This document shows, piece by piece, positions 12,588-24,785 of a stretch of DNA of 64,000 bases. The notes under the pieces were generated by a model. The model was not told where the DNA came from and did no database searches. It saw nothing but the letters and a program-made list of their open reading frames with translations. Source of the DNA: Bettongia penicillata ogilbyi (taxonomy: Eukaryota; Chordata; Mammalia; Diprotodontia; Potoroidae); assembly GCA_023548195.1 (NCBI GenBank), contig JAJHZJ010000336.1:558001-622000 (forward strand), in the 5' to 3' direction. The stretch's first letter is position 1, and the number at the start of each line of letters is the position of its first letter. Made by a program: the position numbers and the translations under genes.

Positions 12588-12760
12588 ATCACAGAATCTG
12601 AGAACTATATAATATTAGAGGTGGAAGGGATCTTAGCTAAAAATTATCTAATCCAACCAACATCCCTCATTTTACTGAGGGAACACTGAAACCCCAAGAA
12701 CTGAAAGATTTTGCCCAAAGCATGTCTAGAACCCAGAATTTTTGGTCTCTATTTCATATA
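12588..12760 (-). repeat. MIR3-like SINE fragment
   Basis: 'attagaggtggaagggatctt...tctaatccaacc...attttactgagggaacactgaaacccc' is the same reversed SINE type as at 3128. Confidence 0.7.
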
Positions 12761-12799
12761 TATAGATAGAGATGATATAGATAATGGATATGGATACAT

Positions 12800-12935
12800 A
12801 GCTATAATCTCTCCTGAGATAATGTAAGTTAACTGATGGCAGGAACTGTTTCATTTTTGTCTATTCCAATCCCTAGCACAGATTCTGGTATACAGTAGGA
12901 GCTTTATAAATTCTAACCAGTTGATTAAATTGCTT
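12800..12935 (+). mobile_element. L2 LINE 3' end
   Basis: 'gatggcaggaactgtttcatttttgtc...cctagcacagattctggtatacagtaggagcttta' is the L2 3' terminus. Confidence 0.7.
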
Positions 12936-13074
12936 TGAGTTATATGCTTCCTGTGAAGGTCCACACAATTTTATATGTTCATGCTTTATCTCCTTTGTTA
13001 GTATCATAGATTTAGAACTAGAAGGAAACTTAGAAGCCATGGAATCCAATACACTCATTTTACAGATGAGTTGT

Positions 13075-13440
13075 TGTTCATATTCTGTTTTTGAAGAAGA
13101 TGAATGACATCACAAGGATGATGTCTTGACTTGTGTGTGAACTAGATTTAAGTGCGGCAGAATTCCACATAGCTGTCAGTCTCATTCTCTCTTCCCAAGT
13201 CACTGAAGTCCAGTGGCAGGACATAAGTCAAGACAAATGTTGATGGCTGGGATGCAGTGCATAACCTTGGTGTCTTTAATGTCTGGCCAAGTTCTAAGTG
13301 CTCCTCAGTGCCTGCTTCAGTCATCTCCGTGGAAGGTAGAACAAGCTATTCTTATCCACCCATTCCACCAGGGGAAGTCTTCCTATACTTGGGGTAGACA
13401 TCCCTCTAACTTACCAATTGGTTCAAAGTGTGGTTGAGGG
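13075..13440 (-). repeat. LINE-tailed marsupial SINE, long copy
   Basis: Reversed, it runs '...cctcaaccacactttg...' through 'ccactggacttcagtgac...gaatgagactgacagc' to 'gtcattcatcttcttcaaaaac'. The body and 3' tail match the copies at 27353 and 52541. Confidence 0.55.
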
Positions 13441-13494
13441 TAACCAATAGATATGTAAACTGAGGCCCAACATTGACAATAAATGCTAGAGCCA

Positions 13495-13690
13495 GAACCT
13501 AAGTCCTATGGGTACCTCATTAACAATTATCAGTAATTTTATTGAACTGGATGGTTCAATAATAATAATGGATGCTAAGCTCTGTGCTGAGCTACATGCT
13601 TCAGGGAATCCAAATAAATATAAGGCACGGTCCTTGCCCTTAAGGGGCCTTACAACACAGGAGAAAGGGACCTCTTCTTTCTGGATAGGT
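13495..13690. repeat. Dispersed repeat ('ccttgcccttaaggggcctta' type)
   Basis: 'tgtgctgagctacatgcttcagggaatcc...ggtccttgcccttaaggggcc' recurs in variant form at 27610, 29440, 33080 and 42060 ('tgccctcaaggagctta...' type). Family not identified. Confidence 0.5.
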
Positions 13691-14234
13691 TTATGCCAAT
13701 GTATTTTCATCTAACTGGCCATGGGGACCACAATTCTGATGGAAGTCCTTAGCTTGGTTGCCATAACACCTTGGCATGAATGCTCACTAGCCTTGTTCCC
13801 ATGGAATCCCTCCTTTTCCTGCTACCAAGTCAGAATGACAGCAGCATTGTTGGGTAGCTGCCCACAGGATGTCAGCCAAACCCCACTATCTAGTCACCAA
13901 CTTAGAGAAAGAAGACAGTCATTTAATCTATCTCTATCTAATCTATCTCTACTAATAAATATCAGAAATATGTTCATGACGCACACAAGCTCTCAATGAC
14001 GGAAGTCTCCCACAACAATTACAACCCAGGGGGTTGGGGAGAGGGGGTGTTGTTTGAAGGACTCCATTGAACACAGCATCTCTCATATATAAGAAAGATG
14101 ACAACTACTCTACAGACTCTCAATTTTATTGCAAGCAATGGGGCTGAGCTACTCTGAGTAATGTACTTTCTCACTTGATTCCCTGTGTGACAAAATGCTG
14201 GCAATGGTCATGAAACAAAAATAAGCCGACCGGC

Positions 14235-14310
14235 CACCCACCACAATGGACCAAACCCATGACCTTGGCTTCACTAGTCCTGCGCTTCAATCCACTGAGC
14301 TAATCAGTCA
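14235..14310 (-). pseudogene. tRNA-like pseudogene or tRNA-derived SINE head
   Basis: The minus strand reads TAGCTCAGTGG (a perfect A box, 14302-14292), then GGTTTGGTCC (a near B box, 14257-14248) about 35 bp later. Overall it resembles tRNA-Ile. The acceptor stem does not pair and the anticodon stem is mismatched, so it cannot be a working tRNA. Confidence 0.55.
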
Positions 14311-15039
14311 CAGATGGCATAAATTGTTACAATTTACCTCTAAGCAAAATAAGCGAGTTATTATCTGTAAGCTATTCATCCCCTCTGCATATGCAATTCT
14401 ATGAGAGTTGCTATCCCTTCTAAGTTTTGGCTTACAAAAGTCTTCTTTGCCTAAAATTCGATTCAGCTACCACCTGGTGCATGGCAATGTCATGCCTACA
14501 TGTTCTATCCCCATCAATATCAGGTTGTCAGATAACTACCTTTGTCAAAATGTTGGTGGAATGGTGGTACCTGGGCTGGTGACCTTAAGATCTACACAAC
14601 CAAACATCCTCGTAGGAAGAGCTACCTGAATTAAACCTATAATAATATTGCTCCTTATGTTCTCAAGGTCTTCTTTTCATTCCCCATCATTACTGCTCCT
14701 TTCATTTTTATTAATGGATTATTCATTCAGCATCTTTTATGTCCAAGACCCTGCACTTGAAAAATGTGAACATCAAAATGGATAGGACACAATCCCTACC
14801 CTTGAGAAAGACACAGGTTAAATTGAGTTTTTTATTGTGTTTAATATTCAGTAAATTCTGATTTATTCCATCACAAGTAATTATTAAGTTCCTGCTATGT
14901 GCAATCTTCATCTCATCCTAGCACAAAGGAGATCCTAGATTTTCTAAGGTAATACCAAGAGAGGACAGGCTTCAACAGATCCTATCAAGTGGGAAAAACT
15001 GGTCCTAGACATGGTGACAGTATGTATGTCTGTCATCTA

Positions 15040-15700
15040 AGGACCACACTAAGTACAAGGAAGCTCATTCCCAGGTTGGCTACATTTTCCCTTCAGCTAC
15101 CAAAGTGGTTTTCCTTAAGTGCACTCCCCTACTCAACCTACTCCAGTGGATTCCTCCTTCCCCTACAATTAAATATAAACTCTTCCGTTCGGATTTCAAA
15201 GCCCTTCGTGGTCTAGTCATGACTTACCTTTCCTGCCTCCTCACACAGTAGGCCTCTTCTTCAACTCTAAAGTCTTGTCAACTGGTCAGGTTGCTGCTCT
15301 TCCTCACACAGCACCCCATTTCCCATCTCCCACCTGTATGCCTTCACACTGACACACAATTCCATACACTTGGAATGTTCAACCTCCTCATCTCCATACC
15401 AGTAGAGTCCCTTGCTTCCTTCAAGTACTACCTCTAGGGCCCTTTTCAACTCTACATCTATGATCACAGGATCTTACACGAGGCTTCACCTCACTCCTCA
15501 AACTCATAGTTTTTTCCCTCACTCCTTCCCAAACAGCATTGTATTTTTTGTTATTTACTTGCAAGTTTACATGTTGTCTCCCCCAACAGAATATAAGCCC
15601 CTTGAGAGAAGGGATTATTTCATTTGCATTTTGTATCCCCAAACTCATACAAAGTGCCTGACACCTAGTAGTTACTTAATAAATGCTTACTGAATGACTA
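15040..15700 (+). mobile_element. L2 LINE 3' portion
   Basis: 'ctactccagtggattcctcc', 'tttcaaagcccttcgtggtctagtcatgacttac', 'acttggaatgttcaacctcc', 'cccaacagaatataagccccttgagagaaggg' and 'gcctgacacctagtagttacttaataaatgcttactgaatga' run in L2 sense order to the 3' end. Confidence 0.85.
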
Positions 15701-16434
15701 GTCACAGCAAATAATAAAGACCATCTGGTTAGGTATGTTGATCAGGGATTGGTGGGTGGGGGAAGGGAGGAGTGTCTGATCAATATCCATGGAGAGAATA
15801 CGTAATAGATGGAATCATGGATCCTTGAAGTATTCAAGTATATGTACAAGGCACTATGACAAACCCATGCAGAAAACAAATTCCAACCTACTTCTCCTTC
15901 CTTATTCTCCTACTATTTACTACTTCTTTTGAGAAAGCTATGCTCCACATACATTGAATTTCTCACTAATTACCAAACACATCTTGAGGTTTTCCTGCTC
16001 CTGGAAATTTGACAGTTCTATTTCATATACCTCTACTCCAAATTCATCCCCATCTATACAGAAGTAAGGCATTTGTATTTTTGTTGCTGCTACCACTATT
16101 GACTCCTTAAGGGGACAGGAGTTTCCTGTCACACAGAACCAGCAGGAGAGGCAATGCATACTCTCTAGGACCTCAGGGTAATTTGTCATAGCACATGGGT
16201 TGAACCCTCTGGGGATCTACCTCCCAAAAGGCATTCCTACATCCTCCTCACCACCTACCTTGGCTCCCAAGCGTGAGAATGCAGAGACAGACAGAGGCAG
16301 TACATTGTGGGCACCACCTGTTAGTCATATAGTGAATACAGCACGTAACGAACAATGCGTCAGAAGCCCTCCCACACCAAAGAACCCTTCCAACTCTCCA
16401 AAAAAGGTTAATATGAAGAAGAGAAAAGAGAAAG

Positions 16435-16513
16435 GAAAAAAAGAGAGTGAACTAAAGTTGAAGTCAGACTAGAAAATGCCTTAGTAGTGAGGAAGTGACA
16501 TCATCTACAGTCA
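16435..16513 (+). repeat. 79-bp dispersed segment, copy B
   Basis: 74 of 79 bases match 8780-8858. The flanks do not obviously continue the similarity. Confidence 0.9.
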
Positions 16514-16761
16514 ATACTCTTTTTATTAAAAGTTTGTCAAACTGAATTGAAATAAAGGGGGGGAGGGTCTCTCCACTGCTCTTCCTGCTGTATTTTTCTT
16601 ACCAGTGTAAACTAGGCCCTGCTATATATCCACATACATGCTGCTTCCCTCCCTCTACCCACAGCCAGCTGGCAGGAGCTACAGAATGCACTGATTTCCA
16701 ACCACTTTCTGTATTTGCCAAACCACACTCCCTCCATATCAGGACTGAACATTGCCCTACA

Positions 16762-16796
16762 AACACACGCAAACACACACACACACACACACACAC
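16762..16796. repeat. (CA)n microsatellite
   Basis: About 35 bp of CA units, with 'gcaa' interrupting the left part. Confidence 0.9.
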
Positions 16797-16827
16797 CAGT
16801 GAAGTGTGATGGAAGTGGAAAATCCTG

Positions 16828-16995
16828 GACTAACAGGAGAACTGGCTTCTAATACTCATTATTCTACTAACTAATGATGGAGACCATGGACAAATCATCT
16901 GGCCTCTCTAGGCTTCATTTTTCACCTTTGTACAATAAGAGAGTCAGACCAGATGATCATAAAGGACCCTTCCATCTCTGAAATTCTATGGTTTC
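16828..16995 (+). repeat. MIR-type SINE fragment
   Basis: 'actggcttctaatactc...gaccatggacaaatcat...cctctctaggcttcatttttcacc...gaccagatgatcataaagg' is in MIR order. Confidence 0.65.
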
Positions 16996-17189
16996 AGGAC
17001 AATAGGTTGCATCCTCCTGAAGTTGACCAAAATAACCTCTCCCTATAAATAGTTCCTTCCAATCTTCCTCCCACACCATGCATCCAGGCCAACCTGACAG
17101 CTGTCTATAATTCTGAGGACCCCTCAGCCCAAAGTTCATTCCCAAAGGCTTCAGTGAACAACATCCAGTCCTAGGGATCAAGTGCTACT

Positions 17190-17890
17190 TCTTCCTGGCA
17201 ATCTATGCTCCTCCTGTTCCACTCATTCCGTTCTTTCAACCAACATTCTCTTCCCTAGAAAACAACTGTCTCCCTTCCCAGTGCTAAGGTTCCAAAGAAA
17301 TCTGATATTGACTGAACTCCGCAAAATCTCACTAGCTACTCAACAAAAGAGTTTCCCAAGGACCTCATACAGGAGAGGGCCAGGGTTGATGACCATAGTC
17401 TCTCCTTTTGGTGCCCATTGTCCCCTCAATGTTGCCTTTCCTGTTTCTCTTCAGGCACTCAATGACCTGTTCTGTCTTCCCTCTTCAATATTTGACCCTG
17501 TTGACCATTCTCTCCTTCTAGATTCTCCCTCTTCTATGGGTTTTTATTCCAATGCTCTTTGCTCTCCTTCTACGTATCTGAATGCTCCGTTTCAGTCTCC
17601 TTTGCTGCATTCACCATCTATATCATACCCCCTAAGGGTGGATTGTCACCCCTTAACCTGAGCCAAAGCTCTGGCCTGGGCCCTCATTTTTCTCTACACT
17701 CTCATTTGATGATCACATGACCTTCCATGGGTTGAATTATCATCTCTACGTAGATGGCTCCCACTCCAAAATATCCATCCCTAGTCTCTCTCCTGAGCTC
17801 CAATCCCACAATACCATTTAAAAATGGAAGTCCCAGACACCTCAAAATCAACACATCTAAAACCCTCCAGCAAGAGATATGTGATCACAG
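17190..17890 (+). mobile_element. L2 LINE, RT-region fragment
   Basis: The decayed frame FDPVDHSLLLDSPSSMGF (about 17494-17540) corresponds to the L2 'AFDTVDHSLLL..LSSLGF' block. It is followed by 'gggttgaattatcatctctacgtagatgg' (the NYHLYADD region) and 'gacacctcaaaatcaacacatctaaaacc'. Stops interrupt it. Confidence 0.8.
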
Positions 17891-18054
17891 CAAAGTCAAC
17901 TTCTCCTAGCTTCTGACTTAACTATATTGTGGAAAAATATCTCTATTACCTATTTATTTCCCAAGATTAGTTGTAAAAGCAACAGAATATATGTAAAGTG
18001 CTTTATAAATCTTAAAGTGTTTAGGTGTTGATATGATGAGGAGGAGGAGGATGA

Positions 18055-18298
18055 ACTGCTAGCACCTACAGAGAGCCTGAAGGTTTGCAACTTTATAAAT
18101 AGTATTGAATTTTATCCTCACAATAATTCTAGGATATAGATGCTATTATAATTCCCACTACAGATGAGAAAGAAGCAAACAGTGGTTAAACAATTTAACC
18201 AGAGGTCACATAGCTAGAAAGTATTCGAGGCAATATTCGAACTCAGGTCTCCCTCGTTCCAGGTCCAGCATTCTATTCATTTAGTCACCTAACCTCCT
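18055..18298 (-). repeat. MIR/CORE-SINE
   Basis: 'gaaggtttgcaactttataa...ctacagatgagaaagaag...gtcacatagctagaaag...gaactcaggtctccc' is a reversed marsupial MIR-type SINE. Confidence 0.75.
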
Positions 18299-19074
18299 CA
18301 TGAAAAAATAACTGGCAAACAAAAAACTAATGTCCTTTTTTAAATAGCTAATGATAATAGACAGTTTTTGCTAAGAGCCAGGTGAATGGCATTGACCATG
18401 ACTGGTACTAGAATGCCAAGAATGAAGCTATTACAGATTGTAGGCTTTGTAGGTTAGGCAGGATTGGGTATAATAGGAGGAAATTGATTTATGACACCAC
18501 TACCACCATCATCTACTACATGGGATGACTTTGCCTGACCCAGGCTCTCCCTCTTCATCTTAGGTCTGTTGTCACTGTCTCTGAGCAAGGAAGGTTATAA
18601 AGTCAACATAGCTTCTTTCCTCGGCTTCCCTCTTAGGAAGCTCACTTTATAACAGAGGTAGGGATTTCCTCTCCTCCTGCAATGGCTTTCCCAAGCCATC
18701 CCCCAGCTCCTGCAGGAGAAAACTATGCCAATGGTGGGAGTAAAACAGAGAAACAACTCAAGCCAAATCAGCTACACCAGCAGCAAAAGCAGAAGCAGGG
18801 AAAAACCCCTCTGAGGTATCAAATAAAGGACCAGAGGGAGGAGAGATCACCTACTGGTCCCTTTGTTCCTTATTTAAAAGGACTCTGATGATGGCAGCTG
18901 CTCTGAAGACCAAAGTGCTTTAAATACGTCCCTCCCCCAGAGCTTCAGAAGACGAAATGACAAGATCTCCGTGTTAATTATTTCTTCCTTAGGCAAAGAG
19001 CCCAAGTTAACCCTGAGAAAGGAGTAGGAGTGTGGAGAAAAAAAGGGGTGCGGGGATTTTTCTGGAATGGCATC

Positions 19075-19290
19075 CTGGAGAGAACTGCAGAATTAGAGTC
19101 ACAAGACCTGGATCTGAACTCTAGCCCAGACACTTACTATCTACATGACTGTCTCCAAGTCACTTAGTTTCTCTGTGCTCTATTTCGCTCATCTGTGAAA
19201 TGGGAATAAGAAACACTACACCATCTCCCAGGGCTGAGAAAAATGTTTTGTACATTTTTAAGTGTTATTGACATGAACTTATTATTATTC
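19075..19290 (+). repeat. MIR SINE
   Basis: 'gagtcacaagacctggatctgaactctagcccagacacttac...catctgtgaaatgggaataag' is in MIR sense order. Confidence 0.8.
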
Positions 19291-19589
19291 CCTCCCAAAC
19301 AGTTGATCACCTCAGTTGCCAAGATAGTGGCTAAGGCACCCAAGACCTAAATTAGCTAACTCTGTAAGAAGAAAAAGCAGTTTGACATGGTCAGCACACA
19401 CAGCCAGTTGGTCTTGGTCAGAAGGCCCCCACAACTCTCTGACAGACACTTCACTAAAAGCAGGGATGCTGGGGGGTGGGGTATTCTGCTTCTCATCTCT
19501 CCAATTTTACCTACTGTGGGCGTTCTCAGAACTCGTGATGATCAGGCTATTTGGTTCTTCTATTTACAGAGAGGAGAGGAAAGGAAAAA

Positions 19590-19629
19590 GAGGAGAGACA
19601 GAGAGAGAGACAGAGAGACAGAGAGAGAC

Positions 19630-19668
<39 letters not shown>

Positions 19669-19672
19669 GAGA
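19590..19672. repeat. (GAGA/CAGA)n simple repeat
   Basis: About 83 bp of GA units with CA substitutions. It produces spurious Arg/Glu-rich frames on one strand and Leu/Ser-rich frames on the other. Confidence 0.93.
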
Positions 19673-20344
19673 GGGGAGTAGGAGGGGAAAGGGACGGGGA
19701 GTGGGGGGAAGATGGCTAAGGCCATCTGATCCTCTGTAGTCTGCTGGAGCTAGCACCTTGCCTCCATGGTTTCCCACCTCACTTGCTTTTCCTGGGTTGT
19801 CACTGCTTACGACTGTAGCTGGGAAATAAGCCTGTCTGTGCCCCTGGATTGAGACACACAGTCACAGAGACACAGAGAAAGCCTGAACTTAAGAGCCACA
19901 AATACCTTTTCTGAGAAATTCAAAGTGCTCTCTGAGCCTCATCTGAGAGAGACAGAGCCATCTCCCTTTGTGTTCCCTTCACAATAGAGGTAGCTATGAA
20001 GCCAAGACCTGGAGGTTAAGTAAAAGACTGAATTTCATTCAATAGATTTTCTTTGGTGTCACAGACGGAGCTGTTCTCATTTCATTCTATCAAGTTTTCC
20101 TTCCCTCCCTTCTCTCTAACTCTTCCTCTCTTGCCTTTGTGTTTTCCTTTCCTCCTCTCTCTAACTGTTCCCCATTTCTCTCTCTGAGACCAAGCACGAT
20201 GGATGAGAGGCAAAAGTCGGGCCAGGAGAAAAGAGACAATTCAATTTTGAGAATTGGTTCCCTTAAGACCAAGTTGGTGGGAAAGAGGTGGAGGGGATGA
20301 ATAAAGCTATAAGGAGACAAGAAAAGAAATCTGTTTCAGCTAAA

Positions 20345-20650
20345 TCACAGAATCAAATAATTGTGGAGTTAGAAGGCACCTCAGAGGCTATCTGATCCAA
20401 CCATACCTGAAAGGAGTCTCCTCCCTTTAATGTATAAAACAAGTTGTTCTAGCTAGCCTTTCTTTGAAGATTTCTAAGAAGCAGGAACCCATCATCTCCT
20501 GAGGCAGGCTATTCCCCTTTGGAATGGCTCCAACTGTTAGGAAAATTTCCTGACATCCAGTCTACATTTTCCTCTTTGCAATTTCCACCTGTTACTCATG
20601 AATCAGTTGTCTGGGGCCAAACATACCCGGTATAATTCCTCTGTCCCATG
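20345..20650 (-). mobile_element. CR1/L3-clade LINE 3' fragment
   Basis: 'tggagttagaaggcacctcagaggctatctgatccaacc', 'ggcaggctattcccctttggaatggctccaactgttaggaaaa' and 'tctggggccaaac' are reversed CR1/L3 3' landmarks in order. Confidence 0.8.
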
Positions 20651-21004
20651 CTATCTTTCAAATAGGTCATTTCTGCCTTCCTGGTAAGGTGAATGATCTA
20701 ACTATAGAAAGGTCCAAATCACTAAGGATAGAGAGAGAATATATGGAACTTGAGTTAGGTATGGAATGTTGAAACTGTAAAACCTTTAGAGATCATTCTG
20801 TCCAACTTCCTGACTTGTCCATATTAATTCAAACAGTAAAAATGGTAGAGCTTGAATTCAAGTCTCTTAATTTGACTCTTTCTTTGTACCCCCACTGCCA
20901 CTCTGGCTACAATTTCATTAGCTTTCCCCAGAAAGTTCAGGAACTTGTCCCTACCAACAACTACCTCAATTGTTTACTAGGTGAATATTCTCAGAGAAGT
21001 ATTT

Positions 21005-21090
21005 AGGATACACATACACATGTGTGTGTATATGTATGTGTGTATAAATATATATGTATATGTTTACATATAAATGTACATATATATTTA
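21005..21090. repeat. (TATG/TGTA)n AT-rich simple repeat
   Basis: Mixed TG/TA/CA alternating tract. Confidence 0.85.
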
Positions 21091-22315
21091 TAATCTCTTG
21101 GTGTTGGCAAGGGAGAGGCCAGTGGAATCCAGTTAAATATGAACTTTTCGAGTGTATTAAGAGAAAGATGGTACTGTCATGTTTCCTACTATTTGGAGGT
21201 GGCCATTCCTTGAGAATATAATGTTGCTAGCAATGCTAGATCAAGTCAGACAATTGTGTTAACTGTGTCCAACATAAATTTATGCTATCTCAATTGGGTC
21301 CTCACTGCAGAAAGACATTCTCTTTATTCTTCCCTAATTGACTCTCGTTAGAATTGCAGTATCAATTGCAGTTAGAAGGTGGTATTTCAGATGAGATTCA
21401 AAGGAAGCTATAGATTCTAAGAGGGAGAAAACAAAGAGAATAGGGAGAAATGAGAAGAGGGAGGGATCGATTGTTGTAGGGGCAATTTGTTGAACAAGAT
21501 AGGAAGAGGACGACATCTCAAAATGTTATGGAAGTGAATATTGAAAACTAAAAATAAATCAATTAAAAACAAAATAAAATAATAAAAATAAAAATGTGAA
21601 TTTGTATTTTAAAAAGAATTCTGACACATATTTTTGCTTTTGCTGTGGCCAGTCTTCTTGTATAACATCCAATCAACTCCAGCTCTTCATGACCAATTTC
21701 ACACTCTGACCCCTCTATGAATAGGAATATACTAGTCCCATCTTGGCCCACTTTCGAGCTCAGGAGACTCTCAACCCAATCCATGACAAGTCTCATCTCT
21801 GAGACTCAGGCAGGGGACAAGGGAAGTGAAGTAAGGAGATTACTGGTAGACTGTTAACCAGGAAGGCTTCCGGAAGGAGAGGGGTCTTAGCTGTGTTGAA
21901 AATGAAGGGAAATGAAACAATGAAGTGAGCAAGGAGGATGTTGAATGGTACCACTCAGTGCCAGCATCAAAGTAAAGGCCTATGGCGTGCCATGTTCCCT
22001 ACTGCCTCTCTCTCCTCATGGTGAGGGCAGGGTTCGGAATCTCACACACTTGAAGGATGCTACCAGGAGGCAGAGTTTTCTTCAGGTCTTGAGGTGGCTG
22101 GTCTTTCTGTAGGTTCCAGTGGATATACTATACCAGATCAGACTCCATTCTCATGGCTCCATGGTATAGGGAAGAGAGTCAGAAGATAAATAACTTGGGT
22201 TCAAGTCCTGGCTCCTACAATCTATTTTATATACATTATTTGTTATAAAATTATATGTTGCATATTTATGTTATTTATAATATATGGTGTTATAAATAAT
22301 ATATAAACATACACC

Positions 22316-22573
22316 TAGGGCAGCTAGGTGGCACAGTGGATAGAGAGCTGGGCCTAGAGTCTGGAAGACTCCTCTGCCTGAGTTCAAATATGACCTCAGA
22401 TACTTACTAGCTGTGTGACCCTGGGAAAATCACCTAACCCTGTTTGCCTCAGTTTCCTCATCTGCCAAAAGAGTTAAAGAAGGAAATGGCAAACCACCCC
22501 AACATCTTTGCCAAGAAAACCCTAAAAGGTGTCACAAAGAGTTGGATATGACTGAAAATGACTCAACAACAAA
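22316..22573 (+). repeat. Marsupial SINE, essentially full length
   Basis: tRNA-like head 'cagctaggtggcacagtgg', core 'cttactagctgtgtgaccctggg...cctcagtttcctcatctg', and 3' half 'gaaggaaatggcaaaccacccc...tttgccaagaaaaccc...tatgactgaaaatgactcaac'. This is the best copy in the window and a strong marker of the host lineage. Confidence 0.95.
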
Positions 22574-22632
22574 GATATATATACATATATATGTGTATAT
22601 ATGTATATATATGCACACATACCTATATAATA
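22574..22632. repeat. AT-rich (TATA/TGTA)n simple repeat
   Basis: Grew from the 3' A-rich tail of the SINE directly to its left. Confidence 0.8.
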
Positions 22633-22654
22633 TACATACAAATTATTAAAAGCA

Positions 22655-22858
22655 TAGTAATAGCTACAATTTACATTTAGCACTAACTAGGTGCCAAGCG
22701 CAGTGTTAAACACTTCACAAATATTATCTCATTTCATCTTCACAAGAACCCTGGGAGTCAGGTGCTATTAATATCCCCATTTTACAGGAAACTATAAGCA
22801 AAAAGGAAACTGAAGCAAACAGAGGCTAAGTGACTTGACCAGAGTCACACAATCTATG
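22655..22858 (-). repeat. MIR/CORE-SINE
   Basis: 'aactaggtgccaagcgcagtgttaaacac...ttatctcatttcatcttcacaagaaccctggg...gaggctaagtgacttgaccagagtcacacaa' is a reversed MIR. Confidence 0.85.
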
Positions 22859-22869
22859 TCACAAACTAT

Positions 22870-22978
22870 ATAAATGCTGACAGTCTCAGAATGCAAGTTC
22901 CCTGGAGCCTGGGGCAATTTTATTTTTGTCTATGCCTGACACATAGTAGGTGCTTTAAAAATACTTGCTGAATGGTTT
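22870..22978 (+). mobile_element. L2 LINE 3' end
   Basis: 'gcaagttccctggagcctgg...tgcctgacacatagtaggtgcttta...ttgctgaatgg' is the L2 terminus. Confidence 0.75.
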
Positions 22979-22979
22979 T

Positions 22980-23090
22980 AGCCAAGTCACTTCATTTCTC
23001 TCAGTCCCAGTTTCCCTACCTAGAAGACAGGTTTGAGCTGGACTCCTCCCTCTTCCAAAACTGACATTCTACAATCCTAAAGTGGCATGA
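22980..23090 (+). repeat. MIR fragment
   Basis: 'agccaagtcacttcatttctctcagtcccagtttccc...gtttgagctggactcc' is a MIR core. Confidence 0.6.
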
Positions 23091-23206
23091 TGCCAGTTAA
23101 ATCAGCTAACTGGAATAATGTAGACTCTGTCCTCTGTGATTTCAACATCAGACTTGATCATCCAACTGCCTCGTTGCACTACAGACTTTCTGTCATTGTA
23201 GTTGAA

Positions 23207-23392
23207 GGTTTAGTGCTGGAAGGGCCCTGAGAGATCACTGGATCCAACCACCTCCTATTATGTGTAATACGACTAATGCCCAGAGATGGAAAAGTCAGAA
23301 AGGCTACACACAATAGAGCCGGGTTTCAAATCTAGATATTCTGGCTCCAAAGCCAATGGTCTTTCCATCACACTGTATTGTAGCTTTCCCCT
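23207..23392 (-). repeat. MIR3-like SINE
   Basis: 'ggtttagtgctggaagggccctgagagatc...ccgggtttcaaatc...ctccaaagccaatggtctttccatcacactgta' is the complete reversed form of this SINE type. Confidence 0.75.
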
Positions 23393-24439
23393 TCTGCACA
23401 TCCACAACTAGACTACCCATCATTTGGTCAACTCAGAGACAAGATTTTCCAGGAAGCTGCAGAAACCATTGGCCCATACCCTACCAATCCCTGGCCTTAC
23501 TGGGTGCTTGCTAAATGTGGGCCAGGGTAGAATTTGTCTCAGAAAGACCAGTTCCTGTGGTAGGCTCAGAATCATAGGATTAAGGATTTAGAGCTAAAAT
23601 GCTACCTGATGATTACGGGTAACTTTGCATGCTTCAGGATCCAATTCTTTAATCAGTGGGGGATGGGGTGAAGAGGTTGTTGAGACATGACCAGAATAGA
23701 AATAGAAATCTCATGTTCTCCACAGGGCAGAAAGTGGTGATGAGAACCTTAGTTCTCAATCCTGGTTGGGTGTTTTCCCAACCAAGGACTATGCATCTCA
23801 GGGAAACTGGGTTGTTTACTTGGAGAGAGACACCACCAACCTCTCTCCCAGTCCCTCAGGTCCAGGAGTATTTCGCCAAGTATGAACTACAAAGAAATTA
23901 ACTTACATCTCTCATTTTAAAACCAGAAACACAAGTCACTAATCACAGCAGGTATGACACCCACATGGGAAATGCTGTTTCCCTAGAGAGAGAGCAGCTC
24001 ATGGCTTTAGATTCAGAGTCAGAGGCACCAGGGGGACTTTAAAACTGTTTTTGTTGGGTTTTCTCCTTTTCTTCCCTCTCCCAGCCTCCCTCCCCAAAAT
24101 GTACCACAGATTCCAAGCTATGCCCCTTTGATCTGGGGACCGGTGCCCTGCCGGGGATTTCTTAAGGCTCCACCTCTCTCCCTCTTGATGTTCCTTCAGA
24201 AACCTAAACAGTCCCTCACCTGCAGTTTGCAATGCTCACTACGTAAAGAGGTTCAGAAGGGCCCTTTAGAAAGACATCGAAGTAACAGGCCCCCAGAAAA
24301 TACCTGGGGACGAGAGGTCCTCGGTGGGGAAGACAAAAGACTTTGCTGCCTTTTGCTGACTTTACTTCTGGCATCACTGGACCAAGAGGAGGGACTGTGA
24401 AGGTAGGATGGTAGACTCTATCTTCAACTTATCTATTCT

Positions 24440-24785
24440 CCATTGCACTTCAACTACCTGACTGCAGTCGAAGTCCTAATTCCTTCTCAACTGAATGGCT
24501 GCAACAGTTCTATCTATCTCTACCCCTTCCTGACAGCATGGCTCTGATCATATCATTATCAGTGGTTCCCTGTTGCCTAAAGAGTAAAATTCAGACTCTT
24601 TAGCCTGGTACACAAGGCCCACTACAATTTTTCCCTACCTACCTCCCCAGTCTCATCTTGCCCTGCTCCCATGTGCATGCCACCCTCCAAACACAATGGA
24701 CATTTTCCACCTCAGAGCCCTTGTTCAGACTGTTTACTCCACTGAAAATTCTGTCCCAACTATATCTCTCCCTGTCACCAAATCT
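24440..24785 (+). mobile_element. L2 LINE fragment
   Basis: 'atggctctgatcatatcattatcagtggttccctgttgcc', 'agactctttagcctggtacacaaggccc...cctacctacctcc' and 'cacctcagagcccttgttcagac' run in L2 order. Confidence 0.75.

Noticed and set aside
17182..17661. 159-codon plus-strand frame
   Set aside because: Decayed L2 RT region (FDPVDHSLLL block), not a gene.
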